Assembly (NCBI RefSeq): GCF_032818155.1
Contig: NZ_CP102589.1
Location: 1,226,001-1,290,000 of the forward strand
Reading direction: 5' to 3'
Source: Niallia taxi
Lineage (GTDB): Bacteria; Bacillota; Bacilli; Bacillales; Cytobacillaceae
DNA: 64,000 nucleotides
Part shown: one piece after another, positions 8,701 to 18,652 of the stretch
Numbering within the stretch: the stretch's first letter is position 1
Layout: each line of letters opens with the position of its first letter
Position numbers and translations under genes: made by a program
The notes under the pieces: generated by a model
Databases searched by the model: none
What the model saw: only the letters and a program-made list of their open reading frames with translations
Told to the model about the DNA's origin: nothing

Positions 8701-9996
8701 GTGGAGACAATATCAATAGGACTGCTTGGATTGGGCACTGTAGGTACAGGTGTTGTGAAAATTATTGAGAACCATCAAGATAAAATCATGCACCAGATTG
8801 GCTGTCCGGTAAAAGTAAAAAAGATACTTGTGAAAAATATAGATAAAGACCGGGATGTTTCAATTGCAACTGACATGTTAACAACAAATCCAGATGAAAT
8901 TTTGAATGATCCAGAAATAGATGTAATTATCGAAGTAATGGGCGGTGTCGAAGAGACGAAGGAAAAATTACTTCACGCTCTAAAAAACCGCAAACACGTT
9001 GTTACAGCCAACAAGGATTTAATGGCCGTCCACGGTGCGAAGCTTTTACAGGTAGCTTCAGATAATAACTGTGACCTTTTCTACGAGGCAAGCGTTGCAG
9101 GTGGAATTCCTATCATTAGAGGACTTGTCGATGGACTTGCATCAGATCACATTACAAAAATGATGGGTATTGTGAATGGCACAACGAATTTCATTCTTAC
9201 AAAAATGACCAAGCAGGGCAAAGCATATGAAGAGGTATTAGAAGAGGCGCAAAGGCTTGGGTTTGCGGAAAGCGATCCGACATCAGATGTAGAAGGTTTA
9301 GATGCAGCACGCAAAATGACGATATTGGCAACATTAGGATTTTCCATGAATATCAGCCTTGAGGATGTAAAGGTAGAAGGTATTACAAAGGTGACAGAGG
9401 AAGATATCCAATATGGTAAACAGCTTGGATATACGATGAAGCTAATTGGTTTTGCCCATCGACAGGATGAAAAGGTGGAAGTTAGCGTACAGCCAGCCTT
9501 CTTAATTGACAGCCATCCACTGGCAGCAGTCAATAATGAATTTAATGCTGTATATGTTTATGGAGAGGCAGTTGGTGAAACGATGTTTTACGGACCGGGC
9601 GCGGGCAGTATGCCAACAGCTACAGCTGTCGTTTCTGACTTGGTTAATGTTCTTAAGAACATGAGACTTGGTGTTAATGGAAAAACTGCAACTTCACCGC
9701 AGTTTAAGAAAAACTTGAAGAAACCAGACGAAATGTACTCCAAATACTTCCTTCGTCTGCAAGTAGAAGATGCAGTTGGCGTATTTGCTGAAATTACATC
9801 CATATTTTCTGAAAATGGCGTTAGTTTTGAGAAGATATTGCAATTGCCTGTTAAGGAAAAGGGCATGGCAGAAATAGTTTTAATTACACATCACGCATCC
9901 TTGTTAAATTATGAAAATATATTAATTCAATTAAGAGACTTATCATCTGTCCGAACAGTAAAAAGCTCTTACCGTGTAGAAGGGGGAACTAAGTAA
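8701..9996 (+). CDS. hom: Homoserine dehydrogenase
   Basis: Hom reduces aspartate semialdehyde to homoserine with NAD(P)H, the branch-point step to threonine and methionine. The Rossmann [13 protein letters not shown], the catalytic-region [12 protein letters not shown] and the GVVNGTTNF-like [14 protein letters not shown] are visible, and a C-terminal ACT domain (about residues 345-430) is present. GTG at 8701 is chosen: AGGGGG lies nine bases upstream, the protein then has the usual 431 residues, and the longer frame from 8641 begins inside the -10 box. It leads a threonine operon and overlaps thrC by one base. Confidence 0.95.
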   Translation: METISIGLLGLGTVGTGVVKIIENHQDKIMHQIGCPVKVKKILVKNIDKDRDVSIATDMLTTNPDEILNDPEIDVIIEVMGGVEETKEKLLHALKNRKHVVTANKDLMAVHGAKLLQVASDNNCDLFYEASVAGGIPIIRGLVDGLASDHITKMMGIVNGTTNFILTKMTKQGKAYEEVLEEAQRLGFAESDPTSDVEGLDAARKMTILATLGFSMNISLEDVKVEGITKVTEEDIQYGKQLGYTMKLIGFAHRQDEKVEVSVQPAFLIDSHPLAAVNNEFNAVYVYGEAVGETMFYGPGAGSMPTATAVVSDLVNVLKNMRLGVNGKTATSPQFKKNLKKPDEMYSKYFLRLQVEDAVGVFAEITSIFSENGVSFEKILQLPVKEKGMAEIVLITHHASLLNYENILIQLRDLSSVRTVKSSYRVEGGTK

Positions 9997-11057
9997 TGAG
10001 ATGGAATGGCCTGCTTGAAGAATATAAAGAATATTTACCAGTAAACGAAAATACACCAAAATTGACATTAAATGAGGGAAATACGCCTTTAATAAAGCTA
10101 GAACACCTGTCTCAAGAATGGGGAGTAGAGCTGTATGTAAAAACAGAGGGAACGAATCCAACTGGCTCCTTTAAGGACAGAGGAATGGTTATGGCTGTCG
10201 CAAAGGCGAAGGAGGAAGGCAATTCCACTGTTATTTGTGCGTCTACAGGTAACACATCCGCTGCCGCAGCTGCATATGCAACACGTGCAGGGATGCGCTG
10301 TATCGTTGTCATTCCGGAAGGGAAAATCGCGATGGGTAAATTAGCGCAAGCTGTTATGTATGGTGCAGAGATCATTTCTATAGAAGGGAACTTTGACCAG
10401 GCGTTGCAGATGGTGCGCAAAATAAGTGAAACAGAGCCTGTTGCTCTTGTGAATTCTGTTAATCCATACAGACTGGAAGGCCAAAAGACAGCTGCATTTG
10501 AGGTATGTGACCAACTTGGCGGTGCGCCTGATATTTTGGCAATCCCAGTTGGAAATGCCGGTAATATCAGCGCATACTGGAAAGGCTTTAAGGAATATAA
10601 TGAAGTAAAACAAACAGGACTTCCAAAAATCCATGGATTTGAAGCAGCTGGCGCAGCAGCGATTGTTCATAACCGCGTGTTTGAAAATCCGGAAACAATT
10701 GCAACAGCTATTCGTATCGGAAACCCTGCAAGCTGGAAGCTGGCTGTACAAGCCCAGCAGGAATCAGAAGGCATTATTGATGAAGTGACAGATGAAGAAA
10801 TTATTGCAGCATATCGCTTGATTGCCGCGAAGGAAGGTGTGTTTGCAGAACCTGGTTCATGTGCATCGATCGCAGGAGTTTACAAGCATCTGCAAAGCGG
10901 AAAAATCGCTAAAGGAAGTAAGATAGTAGCAGTATTGACAGGTAATGGCTTAAAAGATCCAAATACAGCAATTGATGTAAGTCCGCTTAAGCCGGTCGTT
11001 CTTCCAAATGATGAAAAAGCCGTTGCCGCTCATATTAAGGGAGTCGTTCATATATGA
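9996..11057 (+). CDS. thrC: Threonine synthase
   Basis: ThrC converts O-phospho-L-homoserine to threonine using PLP. The PLP lysine is K60 in GSFKDRGM, and the serine/asparagine-rich [13 protein letters not shown] phosphate cup follows. 353 residues is typical of the short Bacillus type. Its ATG overlaps the hom stop (TAATG) and its stop overlaps the thrB start (ATGA), which shows translational coupling of the operon. Confidence 0.97.
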   Translation: MRWNGLLEEYKEYLPVNENTPKLTLNEGNTPLIKLEHLSQEWGVELYVKTEGTNPTGSFKDRGMVMAVAKAKEEGNSTVICASTGNTSAAAAAYATRAGMRCIVVIPEGKIAMGKLAQAVMYGAEIISIEGNFDQALQMVRKISETEPVALVNSVNPYRLEGQKTAAFEVCDQLGGAPDILAIPVGNAGNISAYWKGFKEYNEVKQTGLPKIHGFEAAGAAAIVHNRVFENPETIATAIRIGNPASWKLAVQAQQESEGIIDEVTDEEIIAAYRLIAAKEGVFAEPGSCASIAGVYKHLQSGKIAKGSKIVAVLTGNGLKDPNTAIDVSPLKPVVLPNDEKAVAAHIKGVVHI

Positions 11058-11971
11058 TGGAGAGCGAAATGCTCCAAATTAAGGTTCCGGCAAGCACAGC
11101 AAATCTAGGACCGGGATTTGACAGCATTGGTTTGTCTTTAAGCCTTTATTTGGAGTTGCAAGCTTCTCCTGCAGAAAAATGGGAGGTTATTCCCCTTTCA
11201 GAAGAGCTGAAGGCATTTCCTGCAGACGAAAGCAACTTCATCATTGCTACAGCCTTACAAGTGGCAAAGCAATACAACAAGGAATTGCCGCCATGCAGAG
11301 TAACAGTTGCGAGTGAGATTCCTTTGGCAAGAGGGCTTGGTTCCAGTGCATCAGCAATTGTCGCAGCAATCGAACTTGCAGATGCATTAGGTGAGCTCTG
11401 TTTAACTAAAGAGGAGAAATTCATTATTGCCACTAATATGGAGGGCCATCCAGATAATGTTGGAGCAAGTATTTTCGGCGGACTTGTAGTCGGCTGTCAG
11501 CTTGGTGAGGAAGCAGATGTTGAGGTAATCCATTCTGTGGAACTGGAACTGCTGGCGATTGTTCCTAATGAAGAGCTTCTTACAAAAGCAGCAAGGAATG
11601 TTCTGCCAGCAGCGATGCCTTTTTCTGAAGCAGTTGCAGCAGGGGCAGTTTCAAACCTGCTTGTTGCTGCCTTGCTGACAGGTAACGATAAGCTTGCAGG
11701 AAAGATGATGTCTCTTGATAAATACCATCAGCCGTACCGAAAGCAGCTTGTGCCACACTTGGAGCTGATTGAAAAAGAGGCTCCTCCTTTAGGGGCTTAT
11801 GGTGTCGCTTTAAGCGGAGCAGGCCCGACAGTTCTTTGTTTCATTGAAAAGGGAAAAACGGAGGCAGTAAAAGCTGGATTGCAGAAGCTTCTCCCAGGCA
11901 TGAGCCTTCTTCCTGTTGAGATGGACAAGGAAGGTGCAGTTGTGAAAGGAAAATCCTATACGAGTATATAA
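11054..11971 (+). CDS. thrB: Homoserine kinase
   Basis: ThrB phosphorylates homoserine with ATP. It is a GHMP kinase: N-terminal [15 protein letters not shown], the ATP loop [17 protein letters not shown], and the C-terminal [14 protein letters not shown]. The first ATG (11054) overlaps the thrC stop; a second ATG follows at 11057. AGGGAG lies about ten bases upstream. It closes the hom-thrC-thrB operon, which a strong terminator ends. The order hom-thrC-thrB matches B. subtilis. Confidence 0.96.
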   Translation: MMESEMLQIKVPASTANLGPGFDSIGLSLSLYLELQASPAEKWEVIPLSEELKAFPADESNFIIATALQVAKQYNKELPPCRVTVASEIPLARGLGSSASAIVAAIELADALGELCLTKEEKFIIATNMEGHPDNVGASIFGGLVVGCQLGEEADVEVIHSVELELLAIVPNEELLTKAARNVLPAAMPFSEAVAAGAVSNLLVAALLTGNDKLAGKMMSLDKYHQPYRKQLVPHLELIEKEAPPLGAYGVALSGAGPTVLCFIEKGKTEAVKAGLQKLLPGMSLLPVEMDKEGAVVKGKSYTSI

Positions 11972-12000
11972 AAAGGGCAGCCGAGATGGCTGCCCTTTAT
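11972..12000. terminator. Terminator thrB/yutI
   Basis: An 11-bp stem (11972-11982 with 11988-11998) around GAGAT, flanked by A and T runs, sits between the convergent thrB and yutI genes. Confidence 0.8.
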
Positions 12001-12021
12001 ATTTCTTAGCTGTTAATGTAA

Positions 12022-12258
12022 TTAGAATACTTGCTCTACTTCATATACGCCTGGAACTTCTTCCAAAAGCGCACGCTCAATACCAGCTTTTAGTGTAATT
12101 GTCGAACTTGGGCAGCTTCCGCAAGCTCCTAGCAAACGAAGTTTAACGATACCGTCTTCTACATCTACCAATTCACAATCCCCACCATCTCTTAAAAGGA
12201 ATGGGCGTAATTTATCTAATACTTCTTGTACTTGTTCTTTCATTTCTAATTCTGCCAT
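12022..12258 (-). CDS. yutI: NifU C-terminal domain protein YutI (Nfu-type Fe-S carrier)
   Basis: A 78-residue single-domain Nfu protein. The conserved CxxC (GACGSCPSS) binds a [4Fe-4S] cluster for transfer to client enzymes, and the [11 protein letters not shown] and [11 protein letters not shown] segments are typical. The Shine-Dalgarno AAAGGAG precedes the ATG at 12258. It probably delivers clusters to proteins such as the neighbouring lipoyl synthase and other Fe-S enzymes; clients are inference. Confidence 0.93.
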   Translation of the reverse strand: MAELEMKEQVQEVLDKLRPFLLRDGGDCELVDVEDGIVKLRLLGACGSCPSSTITLKAGIERALLEEVPGVYEVEQVF

Positions 12259-12425
12259 TCATATCGACTCCTTTCCTATAATTTATTATAATCACATTAA
12301 AGAGAAAAATCTATTCTAGAAACACGAAAACATTAAACAATCAATTCCATTTTGCATTGTCTCTTTAAAGAGTGTAAATGTCAACACTGCAAAGCAGAAA
12401 ACAAGCAGGAAAGAGAGGAAGATTA

Positions 12426-12752
12426 ATGAAAAAAGAGCTCGAAGTCAGCATATACGGAGCAGAGCAAATCTGTGCCAGCTGTGTAAATCTCCCTTCTTCA
12501 AAGGATACATATGAGTGGCTGCAGGCTGCCATAAGCAGAAAATTCCCTGATCAAAGCTTTAAAATTCATTATTATGATATTTTCCAAGCAAATTACGATG
12601 AAGAAAAAAATGCATTTTGCCATAGAGTCATTGAAGAGGATTTATTTTATCCAGTTGTAGTAATTGAGAATGAAATAATTGGTGAAGGAAATCCAAAGCT
12701 AAAGCGTATCTATGAGGAATTTGAGAAGTACGGCTATTTTAGCTCCCAGTAA
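12426..12752 (+). CDS. yuzD: Thioredoxin-fold-like protein YuzD (DUF1462)
   Basis: A conserved 108-residue Bacillaceae protein. It keeps the N-terminal YGAEQICASCVNLPSS with a CxxC-like pair and the YPVVVIENEIIGEGNPKL segment, which together suggest a thioredoxin-like fold. An upstream in-frame ATG at 12378 exists, but AGAGGAAG just before ATG 12426 and homologous N-termini support the shorter form. It diverges from yutI. Function is unknown; a redox role is inferred from the cysteines. Confidence 0.85.
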   Translation: MKKELEVSIYGAEQICASCVNLPSSKDTYEWLQAAISRKFPDQSFKIHYYDIFQANYDEEKNAFCHRVIEEDLFYPVVVIENEIIGEGNPKLKRIYEEFEKYGYFSSQ

Positions 12753-12835
12753 TTAAAGCGGGGAGGAGTCAGATTGTAAGGCCAGGTTAGATTGTGAGAA
12801 CTTCCCTTCATTCTGGGTGACAAAGCAGCAAAAAT

Positions 12836-12876
12836 ACCTGAACTATTACGCTGGAAGTTAGCGTAATAGTTCAGGT
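12836..12876. terminator. Hairpin between yuzD and yutJ
   Basis: A 17-bp perfect stem (12836-12852 with 12860-12876). Read on the minus strand it is followed by ATTTTTGC, so it probably terminates yutJ; the plus-strand tail AAGTTT is a weaker match for yuzD. Confidence 0.65.
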
Positions 12877-12946
12877 AAGTTTAGACCGAATAATAATGTC
12901 TATCAGCATAATTATCGTTTTGTCCATTTTTTATAGACAGAGTGTA

Positions 12947-14011
12947 TTAGCTTTTTTTTTTATTTTTGTCCTTCCACAAAATACTATGCTTTAAAATTCT
13001 TGGAATTCGACCAGTTAAGGCAGTGTTAGCAACAAGCCCAAAACCGTGTTTTTTCCCAAGCGAGCCTAATATTCCCTTTAATTTTATTGGTGGTAAGGAG
13101 GGCGGCTTTGCTCCTTTCCAACGGGCAATAAGAACTGCTGCGACTTGCTCCGCCTGTTTTTCTGCCAGCTGTGCACTCGGCGGCAGATTAAGGCTGGCAC
13201 AGTCTCCAACCACAAATATCTTGTCATCAGCAGGCAAGTGATGAAGGTCTGTTAACAATATGCGACCTTTTTTATCCTTCGCGACTGTCAGGTCAGCAAC
13301 AATCTTGCTTGGCATGACACCAGCAGTCCAGACAATGCAATCAAAGGGGAGTGGTTCTTCCTTATTAAATACAGTATTTTCTTCAATTAATGTTATATTT
13401 GAGTTTTTGTGAAGATCTACATGGTGGTCCTCAAACCACTTTTCTACATAAGCGCTCACCTTTGGCGGATAGGAGGAAAGAATGGTGCTTCCTCGATCAA
13501 ACAAGGTAATATTCAGGTCTGGCCTGTTTTCTGCTAATTCTGAAGCGAGTTCTACACCACTTAACCCACCTCCGATAATTGCCACTTTTGCTCCAGCTGC
13601 CAAGTTATTAAGCTCTGTATACGTTTTTTGTGTCTTGCTTTTTGTTTGAATGCTATGTGTAAACTCAGCGGCTCCCGTTATACCATGAAAATTATCTTCA
13701 CAGCCTAAGCCAATAACTAAATCATCATATTCAATACTTTCTCCATTAACTAGGTTCACTGCATTTACTGATCTGTCAATACTGGCTACTTCTGCATTTA
13801 GAATGGATACTTGGGGATGCTTTGGAAAGGGGACCCTAATATGCTCATCTGAAACGGTTCCTGCTGCAAGAGCATAGAATTCTGTTTTCAAAAAATGGTA
13901 AGGGGCTTTATCGATAAGGATGACCATTATATTATATGGTAGATTAGAAATCAGTCGGGATAGAAGCGTCATACCACCATAGCCGCCGCCGAGAATAATT
14001 AGTTTTTTCAT
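12947..14011 (-). CDS. yutJ: NADH dehydrogenase-like flavoprotein YutJ (NDH-2 family)
   Basis: A FAD/NAD(P)H-dependent pyridine nucleotide-disulfide oxidoreductase of the type II NADH dehydrogenase group. The N-terminal FAD motif is GGGYGGMTLLSRL, the NAD(P)H motif GGGLSGVELASELAE and the second FAD motif VFVVGDCASL (seen as KIFVVGDCASLNLPP). It lies between yuzD and yuzB as in B. subtilis. At 354 residues it lacks the long C-terminal membrane anchor of classical Ndh, so the electron acceptor is uncertain. The tail is lysine-rich. Confidence 0.85.
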   Translation of the reverse strand: MKKLIILGGGYGGMTLLSRLISNLPYNIMVILIDKAPYHFLKTEFYALAAGTVSDEHIRVPFPKHPQVSILNAEVASIDRSVNAVNLVNGESIEYDDLVIGLGCEDNFHGITGAAEFTHSIQTKSKTQKTYTELNNLAAGAKVAIIGGGLSGVELASELAENRPDLNITLFDRGSTILSSYPPKVSAYVEKWFEDHHVDLHKNSNITLIEENTVFNKEEPLPFDCIVWTAGVMPSKIVADLTVAKDKKGRILLTDLHHLPADDKIFVVGDCASLNLPPSAQLAEKQAEQVAAVLIARWKGAKPPSLPPIKLKGILGSLGKKHGFGLVANTALTGRIPRILKHSILWKDKNKKKS

Positions 14012-14226
14012 ATAACCTCCCCATTAGTACGTATTATGTTTGTATTTGAACAAAGGTCTGCATGTAACAGGGCATGCTTGCTTCCAATTTTAGTTGTCAT
14101 TCTTTAAGAGTATATTATGAGGAATAGGCAGTTTATTCTTAAATGAACAAGAAATAAGAAACATAGTAATGCTTGATAAATAAAACAAAAAAAGTTAGTA
14201 TATGTTTTATTGAAGAGGTGATTAAA

Positions 14227-14466
14227 TTGTTTAAACCGATTATTGAATTTTGTTTAAGCAATCTAGCATCCGGTTCAGAGGAGGCAAAGCTGCTCTTAGA
14301 ACAGGATGATAAACTGGATGTTATAGATTATGGCTGTTTAGGCATGTGCGGACAATGCGGAGAAGCATTATTTGCATTGGTGGATGGAGAAATAGTAACA
14401 GGTGAAACATCTAAGGAGCTTGTAGAAAATGTGTACAAGCATATTGAAGAAAATCCGATGTTTTAA
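14227..14466 (+). CDS. yuzB: YuzB family protein (UPF0349)
   Basis: A 79-residue protein with four cysteines in FCLSNLASG and [16 protein letters not shown], a pattern that suggests metal or Fe-S binding. TTG 14227 is taken as start because GAGGTG lies six bases upstream and the product then begins MFKPIIEFC as in homologues; the longer frame from 14173 has no ribosome site. It diverges from yutJ. Function is unknown. Confidence 0.85.
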   Translation: MFKPIIEFCLSNLASGSEEAKLLLEQDDKLDVIDYGCLGMCGQCGEALFALVDGEIVTGETSKELVENVYKHIEENPMF

Positions 14467-14473
14467 ATATAGT

Positions 14474-14515
14474 AAGCATAAAAGGCAGGCTTAGAATCGC
14501 CTGCCTTTTATGCTT
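14474..14515. terminator. Bidirectional terminator yuzB / DUF2225 gene
   Basis: A 17-bp perfect stem (14474-14490 with 14499-14515) overlaps the stop codon of the minus-strand gene. Confidence 0.8.
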
Positions 14516-15188
14516 GTTGTAATTCTCTAATTTTATGCCAGCCATCTTTTGCTAGACTGATAATTTTTGTCTCAACCGTTCTGCTTTGCTGTTCTATTAC
14601 CTTTGAAAAGTATTTGACAGCTTGCTCTATTTTTTGCGTTCTTCTGGAAAGCTCACCAGCTAAGTATAGCGTTTTCAATTCAGATACTTGTGTACCAAGA
14701 AAATCTCCAGTAGAGTAAGAAAGTTCATATTGTGTTAGTGCGAGCTGCATAAAGCGTGTTTCCTCATTTCTATCCTCCAGCAATCGATAAAGCCATGCCA
14801 GTCGTATGTATAGCCCTGCAATCGCTATATGTCTGTCGTTTCTCAATATACCTGCATAGGCAGCAAGCTTGTACGTTTTGATACTGTCACCTATTGTCCT
14901 GGTCTCCCCGAAGTTTTGCGGCACCCAGTTGCTCGAGATGTTTTTAATAAGAATGGCTTTTTCTGCTTCCTTTAAACGAATTTCTGCTTCGTCTGAATAG
15001 GCAAATCCGCATAGTGGACAAACATTAACATAATACAAAGTTGGATTATGCTCTTCATAAAATGGAAAAAAGTCAGAATCAAAGCCTTTCGCTTTAATGA
15101 ATCTAGAGCGCATTTTTTTTGTTGTAAAATGGGCAGTACATAAAGGACATATGCACTTTTTGTCATAAAGAGGTCCAATGGTCGTCAT
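14508..15188 (-). CDS. DUF2225 family zinc-ribbon protein
   Basis: The N-terminus holds two CPLC-type knuckles (CICPLCTAHF and VCPLCGFAYSD), a likely zinc ribbon. The remaining about 150 residues are helical and tetratricopeptide-like (AGLYIRLAWLYRLL, EQAVKYFSKVIEQQ). This architecture is DUF2225, common in Bacillaceae and of unknown function. GAGAGGT supports ATG 15188. It is convergent with yuzB and divergent from yutM. Confidence 0.8.
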   Translation of the reverse strand: MTTIGPLYDKKCICPLCTAHFTTKKMRSRFIKAKGFDSDFFPFYEEHNPTLYYVNVCPLCGFAYSDEAEIRLKEAEKAILIKNISSNWVPQNFGETRTIGDSIKTYKLAAYAGILRNDRHIAIAGLYIRLAWLYRLLEDRNEETRFMQLALTQYELSYSTGDFLGTQVSELKTLYLAGELSRRTQKIEQAVKYFSKVIEQQSRTVETKIISLAKDGWHKIRELQQA

Positions 15189-15348
15189 TTTCTCATACCT
15201 CTCGTAAAAAAATAGTTATATTATACTATCATTATACATGTTTTTGAGATTAAATACCTATTTTGAATTTGTATTTTTTGAAAAAAAACATGACCTTTCG
15301 ATTAAAGGTATTGCAATTAATTGGTATGCTTTTAGCGAGTTGCACAAG

Positions 15349-15377
15349 TTGAGTAGTTGTGTTTTGAGGTATATAAT
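15349..15377 (+). promoter_or_regulatory. SigA promoter of yutM
   Basis: TTGAGT (15349-15354), 17-base spacer, TATAAT (15372-15377), 38 bases before the yutM start. Confidence 0.7.
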
Positions 15378-15415
15378 ATAGAGAAAGGCTAATTAACGAA
15401 ATGGAGGATATATTC

Positions 15416-15781
15416 ATGACAGAAGAAGTATTGCATATAACGGAAGCGGCAGCATTACAAATAAAAGAAATGATGAAGGAAAATGAGGAAGAAGGCTCTT
15501 TCTTAAGAGTAGCGATTAAAGGTGGAGGCTGCAGCGGCTTATCTTATGGTATGGGCTTCGCACCAGAAAAAGAAGATAATGACTACTTGACAGAACAGCA
15601 CGGCATACAAGTTATTGTTGATAATAACGATACAGCCATCTTAAAAGGAACAAAAATTGATTTCAAACAATCCTTAATGGGCGGCGGTTTCACAATCGAT
15701 AATCCAAACGCAATTGCATCTTGCGGATGCGGTTCATCCTTCCGCACAGCAGTAAATGCAGGTACTCCAGAAGAGTGCTAA
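15416..15781 (+). CDS. yutM: A-type Fe-S cluster carrier (HesB/IscA/SufA family), YutM
   Basis: An A-type carrier of iron-sulfur clusters. The three ligand cysteines are in GGGCSGLSY and the C-terminal SCGCGSSF. GGAGG ends seven bases before ATG 15416, which decides it over the ATG at 15401 whose codon overlaps that site. It has its own promoter and a strong terminator. With YutI it forms a second Fe-S delivery function in this region. Confidence 0.94.
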   Translation: MTEEVLHITEAAALQIKEMMKENEEEGSFLRVAIKGGGCSGLSYGMGFAPEKEDNDYLTEQHGIQVIVDNNDTAILKGTKIDFKQSLMGGGFTIDNPNAIASCGCGSSFRTAVNAGTPEEC

Positions 15782-15788
15782 AATATTT

Positions 15789-15822
15789 AAAGCCTTTTCC
15801 GAAATTCGGAAAAGGCTTTTTC
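15789..15822. terminator. Bidirectional terminator yutM/yumC
   Basis: A 14-bp perfect stem (15789-15802 with 15806-15819) with a three-base loop, followed by TTTTTC. Confidence 0.85.
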
Positions 15823-16821
15823 TTATTCATCCTTAAACATAGATGTACTGTGAAGCGGCTGTACTCTTGCTTTTGGATCAAGATATGATTTTGCGTTGTT
15901 TACCGCAGTTGGTGCTTCGCCAAAGCCAGATGCAATCAACTTAACTTTGCCGTCATATGTGCAGATGTCGCCAGCTGCATATATTCCTGGAATATTTGTT
16001 TCCATCTTGCTGTTAACTACAATAGAGTTCTTTTCAATTGCCAAGTCCCACTGTTTAATTGGTCCAAGTGAAGAAACAAATCCGTAGTTGACGATAACTG
16101 CATCAACATCAATCACTTCTTTTTCTTGTGTTTGCACATTTTCAAGCACAACTTGTTTAATTGCTTCTTCTCCAATAAGCTCTGAAGGAATATAAGGAGT
16201 TTTAATTTGCACACTTGAGTTCTTCAAGTTTTCGACACTGTGTTCGTGTGCACGGAATTTATCTCTTCTGTGTGCAAGGTATACAGTGTCAGCAATAGGC
16301 TCAAGCATCATTGCCCAGTCTACCGCCGAATCTCCGCCGCCAAATACCATTACTTTTTTGCCTGCAAATTGATTTAGGTCATTGATGAAGTAATGCAGGT
16401 TTTTGCCTTCGAAATTCTTTGCTTGCTCTAATTCAAGCTTCCGCGGTTGAAAAGCGCCGTTTCCAGCAGTGATAACCACAGTTTTAGTGAAGTGAACTTC
16501 TTTGTCTGTAGTTAATTTAAACACACCGTCAGCCTGTTTTTCCAAGCCTTGAACAGATTGCTCTAGTACAATTGCCTGCTCAAACTTATCCATTTGTGCC
16601 TGTAGGTTATCAACAAGCTCTTGTGCACGGACTTTCGGGAAGCCGGCAATGTCGTATATATATTTTTCAGGATAAAGTGCAGTAAGCTGTCCGCCTAAAT
16701 GAGGAAGACTTTCGATGATTTTTACGGTAGCTTGTCTCATACCTCCGTAAAACGCAGTAAACATCCCTACTGGCCCACCGCCAATAACCGTTATGTCATA
16801 AATTGTTTGGTCCTCTTTCAA
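15823..16821 (-). CDS. yumC: Ferredoxin/flavodoxin--NADP+ reductase YumC (TrxB-like)
   Basis: YumC is the thioredoxin reductase-like ferredoxin-NADP+ reductase, essential in B. subtilis. FAD motif [20 protein letters not shown] motif [10 protein letters not shown] and [20 protein letters not shown] are visible; the TrxB CxxC is absent, as expected. TTG 16821 is chosen: AGGAGGG lies eight bases upstream and the product is then 332 residues like the orthologue. The longer frame to 16890 has no ribosome site. It may supply electrons to flavodoxin or ferredoxin users such as desaturases or P450s. Confidence 0.93.
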   Translation of the reverse strand: MKEDQTIYDITVIGGGPVGMFTAFYGGMRQATVKIIESLPHLGGQLTALYPEKYIYDIAGFPKVRAQELVDNLQAQMDKFEQAIVLEQSVQGLEKQADGVFKLTTDKEVHFTKTVVITAGNGAFQPRKLELEQAKNFEGKNLHYFINDLNQFAGKKVMVFGGGDSAVDWAMMLEPIADTVYLAHRRDKFRAHEHSVENLKNSSVQIKTPYIPSELIGEEAIKQVVLENVQTQEKEVIDVDAVIVNYGFVSSLGPIKQWDLAIEKNSIVVNSKMETNIPGIYAAGDICTYDGKVKLIASGFGEAPTAVNNAKSYLDPKARVQPLHSTSMFKDE

Positions 16822-17152
16822 TGAAGATACCCTCCTACATAAAGTTAAAATTCTAATCAATATCATATCATAATTGATATTATTTCTCACTTTTTTGATT
16901 TTATATCTTCTCTTAAAATATGTAAAACATTCAATAAATGCTTATAAATAGAGCATATACAGGGAACTATGCGAGTAAGCTGCAAGCTTTAATAGCCAGC
17001 ATAAACGCTAAAAATATGCTTTATTCCAGAAATAAACCGTATTTTTATAACAATTTTTGTTAATTTACTAGGAAAAAAGCTTCTCTTTTAAACTATTTGT
17101 GAATAATTGTCTCTATTTTGGGAAATGAATAGTTTTGGAGGAGTTGAATTAT
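16822..17152. other. Intergenic region yumC-yuiC with a palindrome
   Basis: This divergent gap holds the yumC Shine-Dalgarno, a palindrome ATATCATAATTGATAT (16865-16880; arms ATATCA/TGATAT) close to the yumC start, and the yuiC Shine-Dalgarno GGAGGAG. The palindrome is a possible operator; I match it to no known consensus. Confidence 0.35.
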
Positions 17153-17845
17153 ATGACAAATAAAAAAATTCTTAGAAGGGTCGGAATGACCTTCCTTTTC
17201 GTTGCAGCACTATTAACAACATTTCAATCCATTTCAGGCGTTCAAGCAAGTTCATTCCATCTTTCAAATAATGAGGAAACAAAAGAAGATAACTATCTCA
17301 ACCATACATTTAAACAAATTGGCGTTGGTTTCAAAAACTTGAAGGAAGCCTTTGCTGATACGACGCAAATATCTTCTAGCACAGAGGTGGAAGGAAACCC
17401 GCCATTGCTTGAAGATAGAGATTGGTCTCAATACCAAAAAAGGCAAGTTGTGGCTACGGGCTATACAGCTGGTTATGAATCGACAGGAAAAAATCCTAAT
17501 CATCCGTCATTTGGCATTACATACTCTGGAGTGAAAGTAAAAAGAGATTTATACAGCACAATTGCTGCTGACATAAGTGTTTTCCCGATTGGAACAGTGC
17601 TTTTTATTCCTGACTATGGTTTTGGGGTAGTAGCAGATACTGGATCTGCGATAAAAGGAAACAAGCTTGACTTATATTATGAAACAGTCGATGATGTCTA
17701 CAATCAATGGGGCAAGAAAACAGTTGACGTATACGTAGTTGAAATGGGTAAAGGAAAATTGACAGAGGATACCTTAACAGCCTTTAATGAAGCAAAGGCT
17801 ATGCAGGTTTTCCGTTCGCAATATACTAGTGCTGAAAGTAAATAA
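17153..17845 (+). CDS. yuiC: 3D-domain protein YuiC (Sps-type wall enzyme)
   Basis: YuiC is a stationary-phase survival-type muralytic protein related to resuscitation-promoting factors, with an MltA-like 3D domain that cleaves peptidoglycan. The product has an N-terminal signal segment ([16 protein letters not shown]..., cleavage near VQAS), a linker, and the 3D domain at about 100-215 with the aspartates in [16 protein letters not shown] and KLDLYY. GGAGGAG supports ATG 17153; the upstream TTG frame overlaps that site. Secreted or wall-associated location is inferred. Confidence 0.88.
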   Translation: MTNKKILRRVGMTFLFVAALLTTFQSISGVQASSFHLSNNEETKEDNYLNHTFKQIGVGFKNLKEAFADTTQISSSTEVEGNPPLLEDRDWSQYQKRQVVATGYTAGYESTGKNPNHPSFGITYSGVKVKRDLYSTIAADISVFPIGTVLFIPDYGFGVVADTGSAIKGNKLDLYYETVDDVYNQWGKKTVDVYVVEMGKGKLTEDTLTAFNEAKAMQVFRSQYTSAESK

Positions 17846-17884
17846 AAAAAAAGCTCCACAAGAAAATCTTGTGGAGCTTTTTTT
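17846..17884. terminator. Bidirectional terminator yuiC/yuiD
   Basis: A 17-bp perfect stem (17846-17862 with 17868-17884), with A and T runs inside the arms. Confidence 0.85.
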
Positions 17885-18360
17885 TATCGAAAGATTAAAT
17901 CAAGTAGAAGTGTCAGTGCAATTCCGGTAAGACCTCCAAAGAAAACTTCAATCGGTTTATGTCCAAGAAGCTCCTTCAGCTGTTTTCTTTTCTGCTGCTC
18001 AGGTTTTTGCTGCCAGTCCTTTGCATCCTCCACAAATTTATTAAAATCATTCACAAGTTGATTAAGAACAATAGCTTGTTCTCCAGCTTGCCTTCTTACC
18101 CCTGTTGCATCAAACATAGTGATGATTGCGAAGATAGCAGAAACTGCGAAAATCGGAGAATCAGCACCAGTTTCTAAGGCTACCCCTGTGGATAGTGCCG
18201 TTACTGCAGCCGAATGAGAACTAGGCATTCCTCCTGTACTTGTTAGCAGCGACCAATCAATTTTTTTTGTAACAAAAAAAGTAATAGGAACCTTTACGAA
18301 TTGAGCGAAGAAAATTGCTGCAAGACTTGCTAAAAAAGGAAAGTTAATAAGCAGTTCCAA
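17884..18360 (-). CDS. yuiD: Divergent PAP2 family membrane protein YuiD (DUF212)
   Basis: An integral membrane protein with four to five hydrophobic segments and the family motif GGMPSSHSAAVTALST, a PAP2-like acid phosphatase signature (SxH). 158 residues is the usual length. The start is TTG 18360, preceded by GAGGTG. The substrate is unknown; lipid phosphates are a reasonable guess. Convergent with yuiC, divergent from pepA. Confidence 0.88.
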   Translation of the reverse strand: MELLINFPFLASLAAIFFAQFVKVPITFFVTKKIDWSLLTSTGGMPSSHSAAVTALSTGVALETGADSPIFAVSAIFAIITMFDATGVRRQAGEQAIVLNQLVNDFNKFVEDAKDWQQKPEQQKRKQLKELLGHKPIEVFFGGLTGIALTLLLDLIFR

Positions 18361-18490
18361 AAAAAATCACCTCAAGGTTATGTATTTCTATAAAATAAAA
18401 CATTACCCTTATTGCAGCAAATTAATCTTTTCATTAAGTAATACTTGTCATCACTATAATAAAAGACCGCAATTATGGAAATAGTGTTAA

Positions 18491-18519
18491 TTGAAAGAAA
18501 ATCACTTTATTACTATTAT
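18491..18519 (+). promoter_or_regulatory. Probable SigA promoter of pepA
   Basis: TTGAAA (18491-18496), 17-base spacer, TATTAT (18514-18519). It gives a leader of about 125 bases. A second TATAAT at 18611-18616 lacks a -35. Confidence 0.5.
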
Positions 18520-18652
18520 AACATAACCAAAATGATGAAGTTCTACTTAAAAAAAGCAATTTTCTGATAGTGAAAAACTAATTAGCTATACGAAATATCT
18601 AACGGTCCGCTATAATAGAGAATGGATTAGAAGAATGGAGGAATTAATAGGA

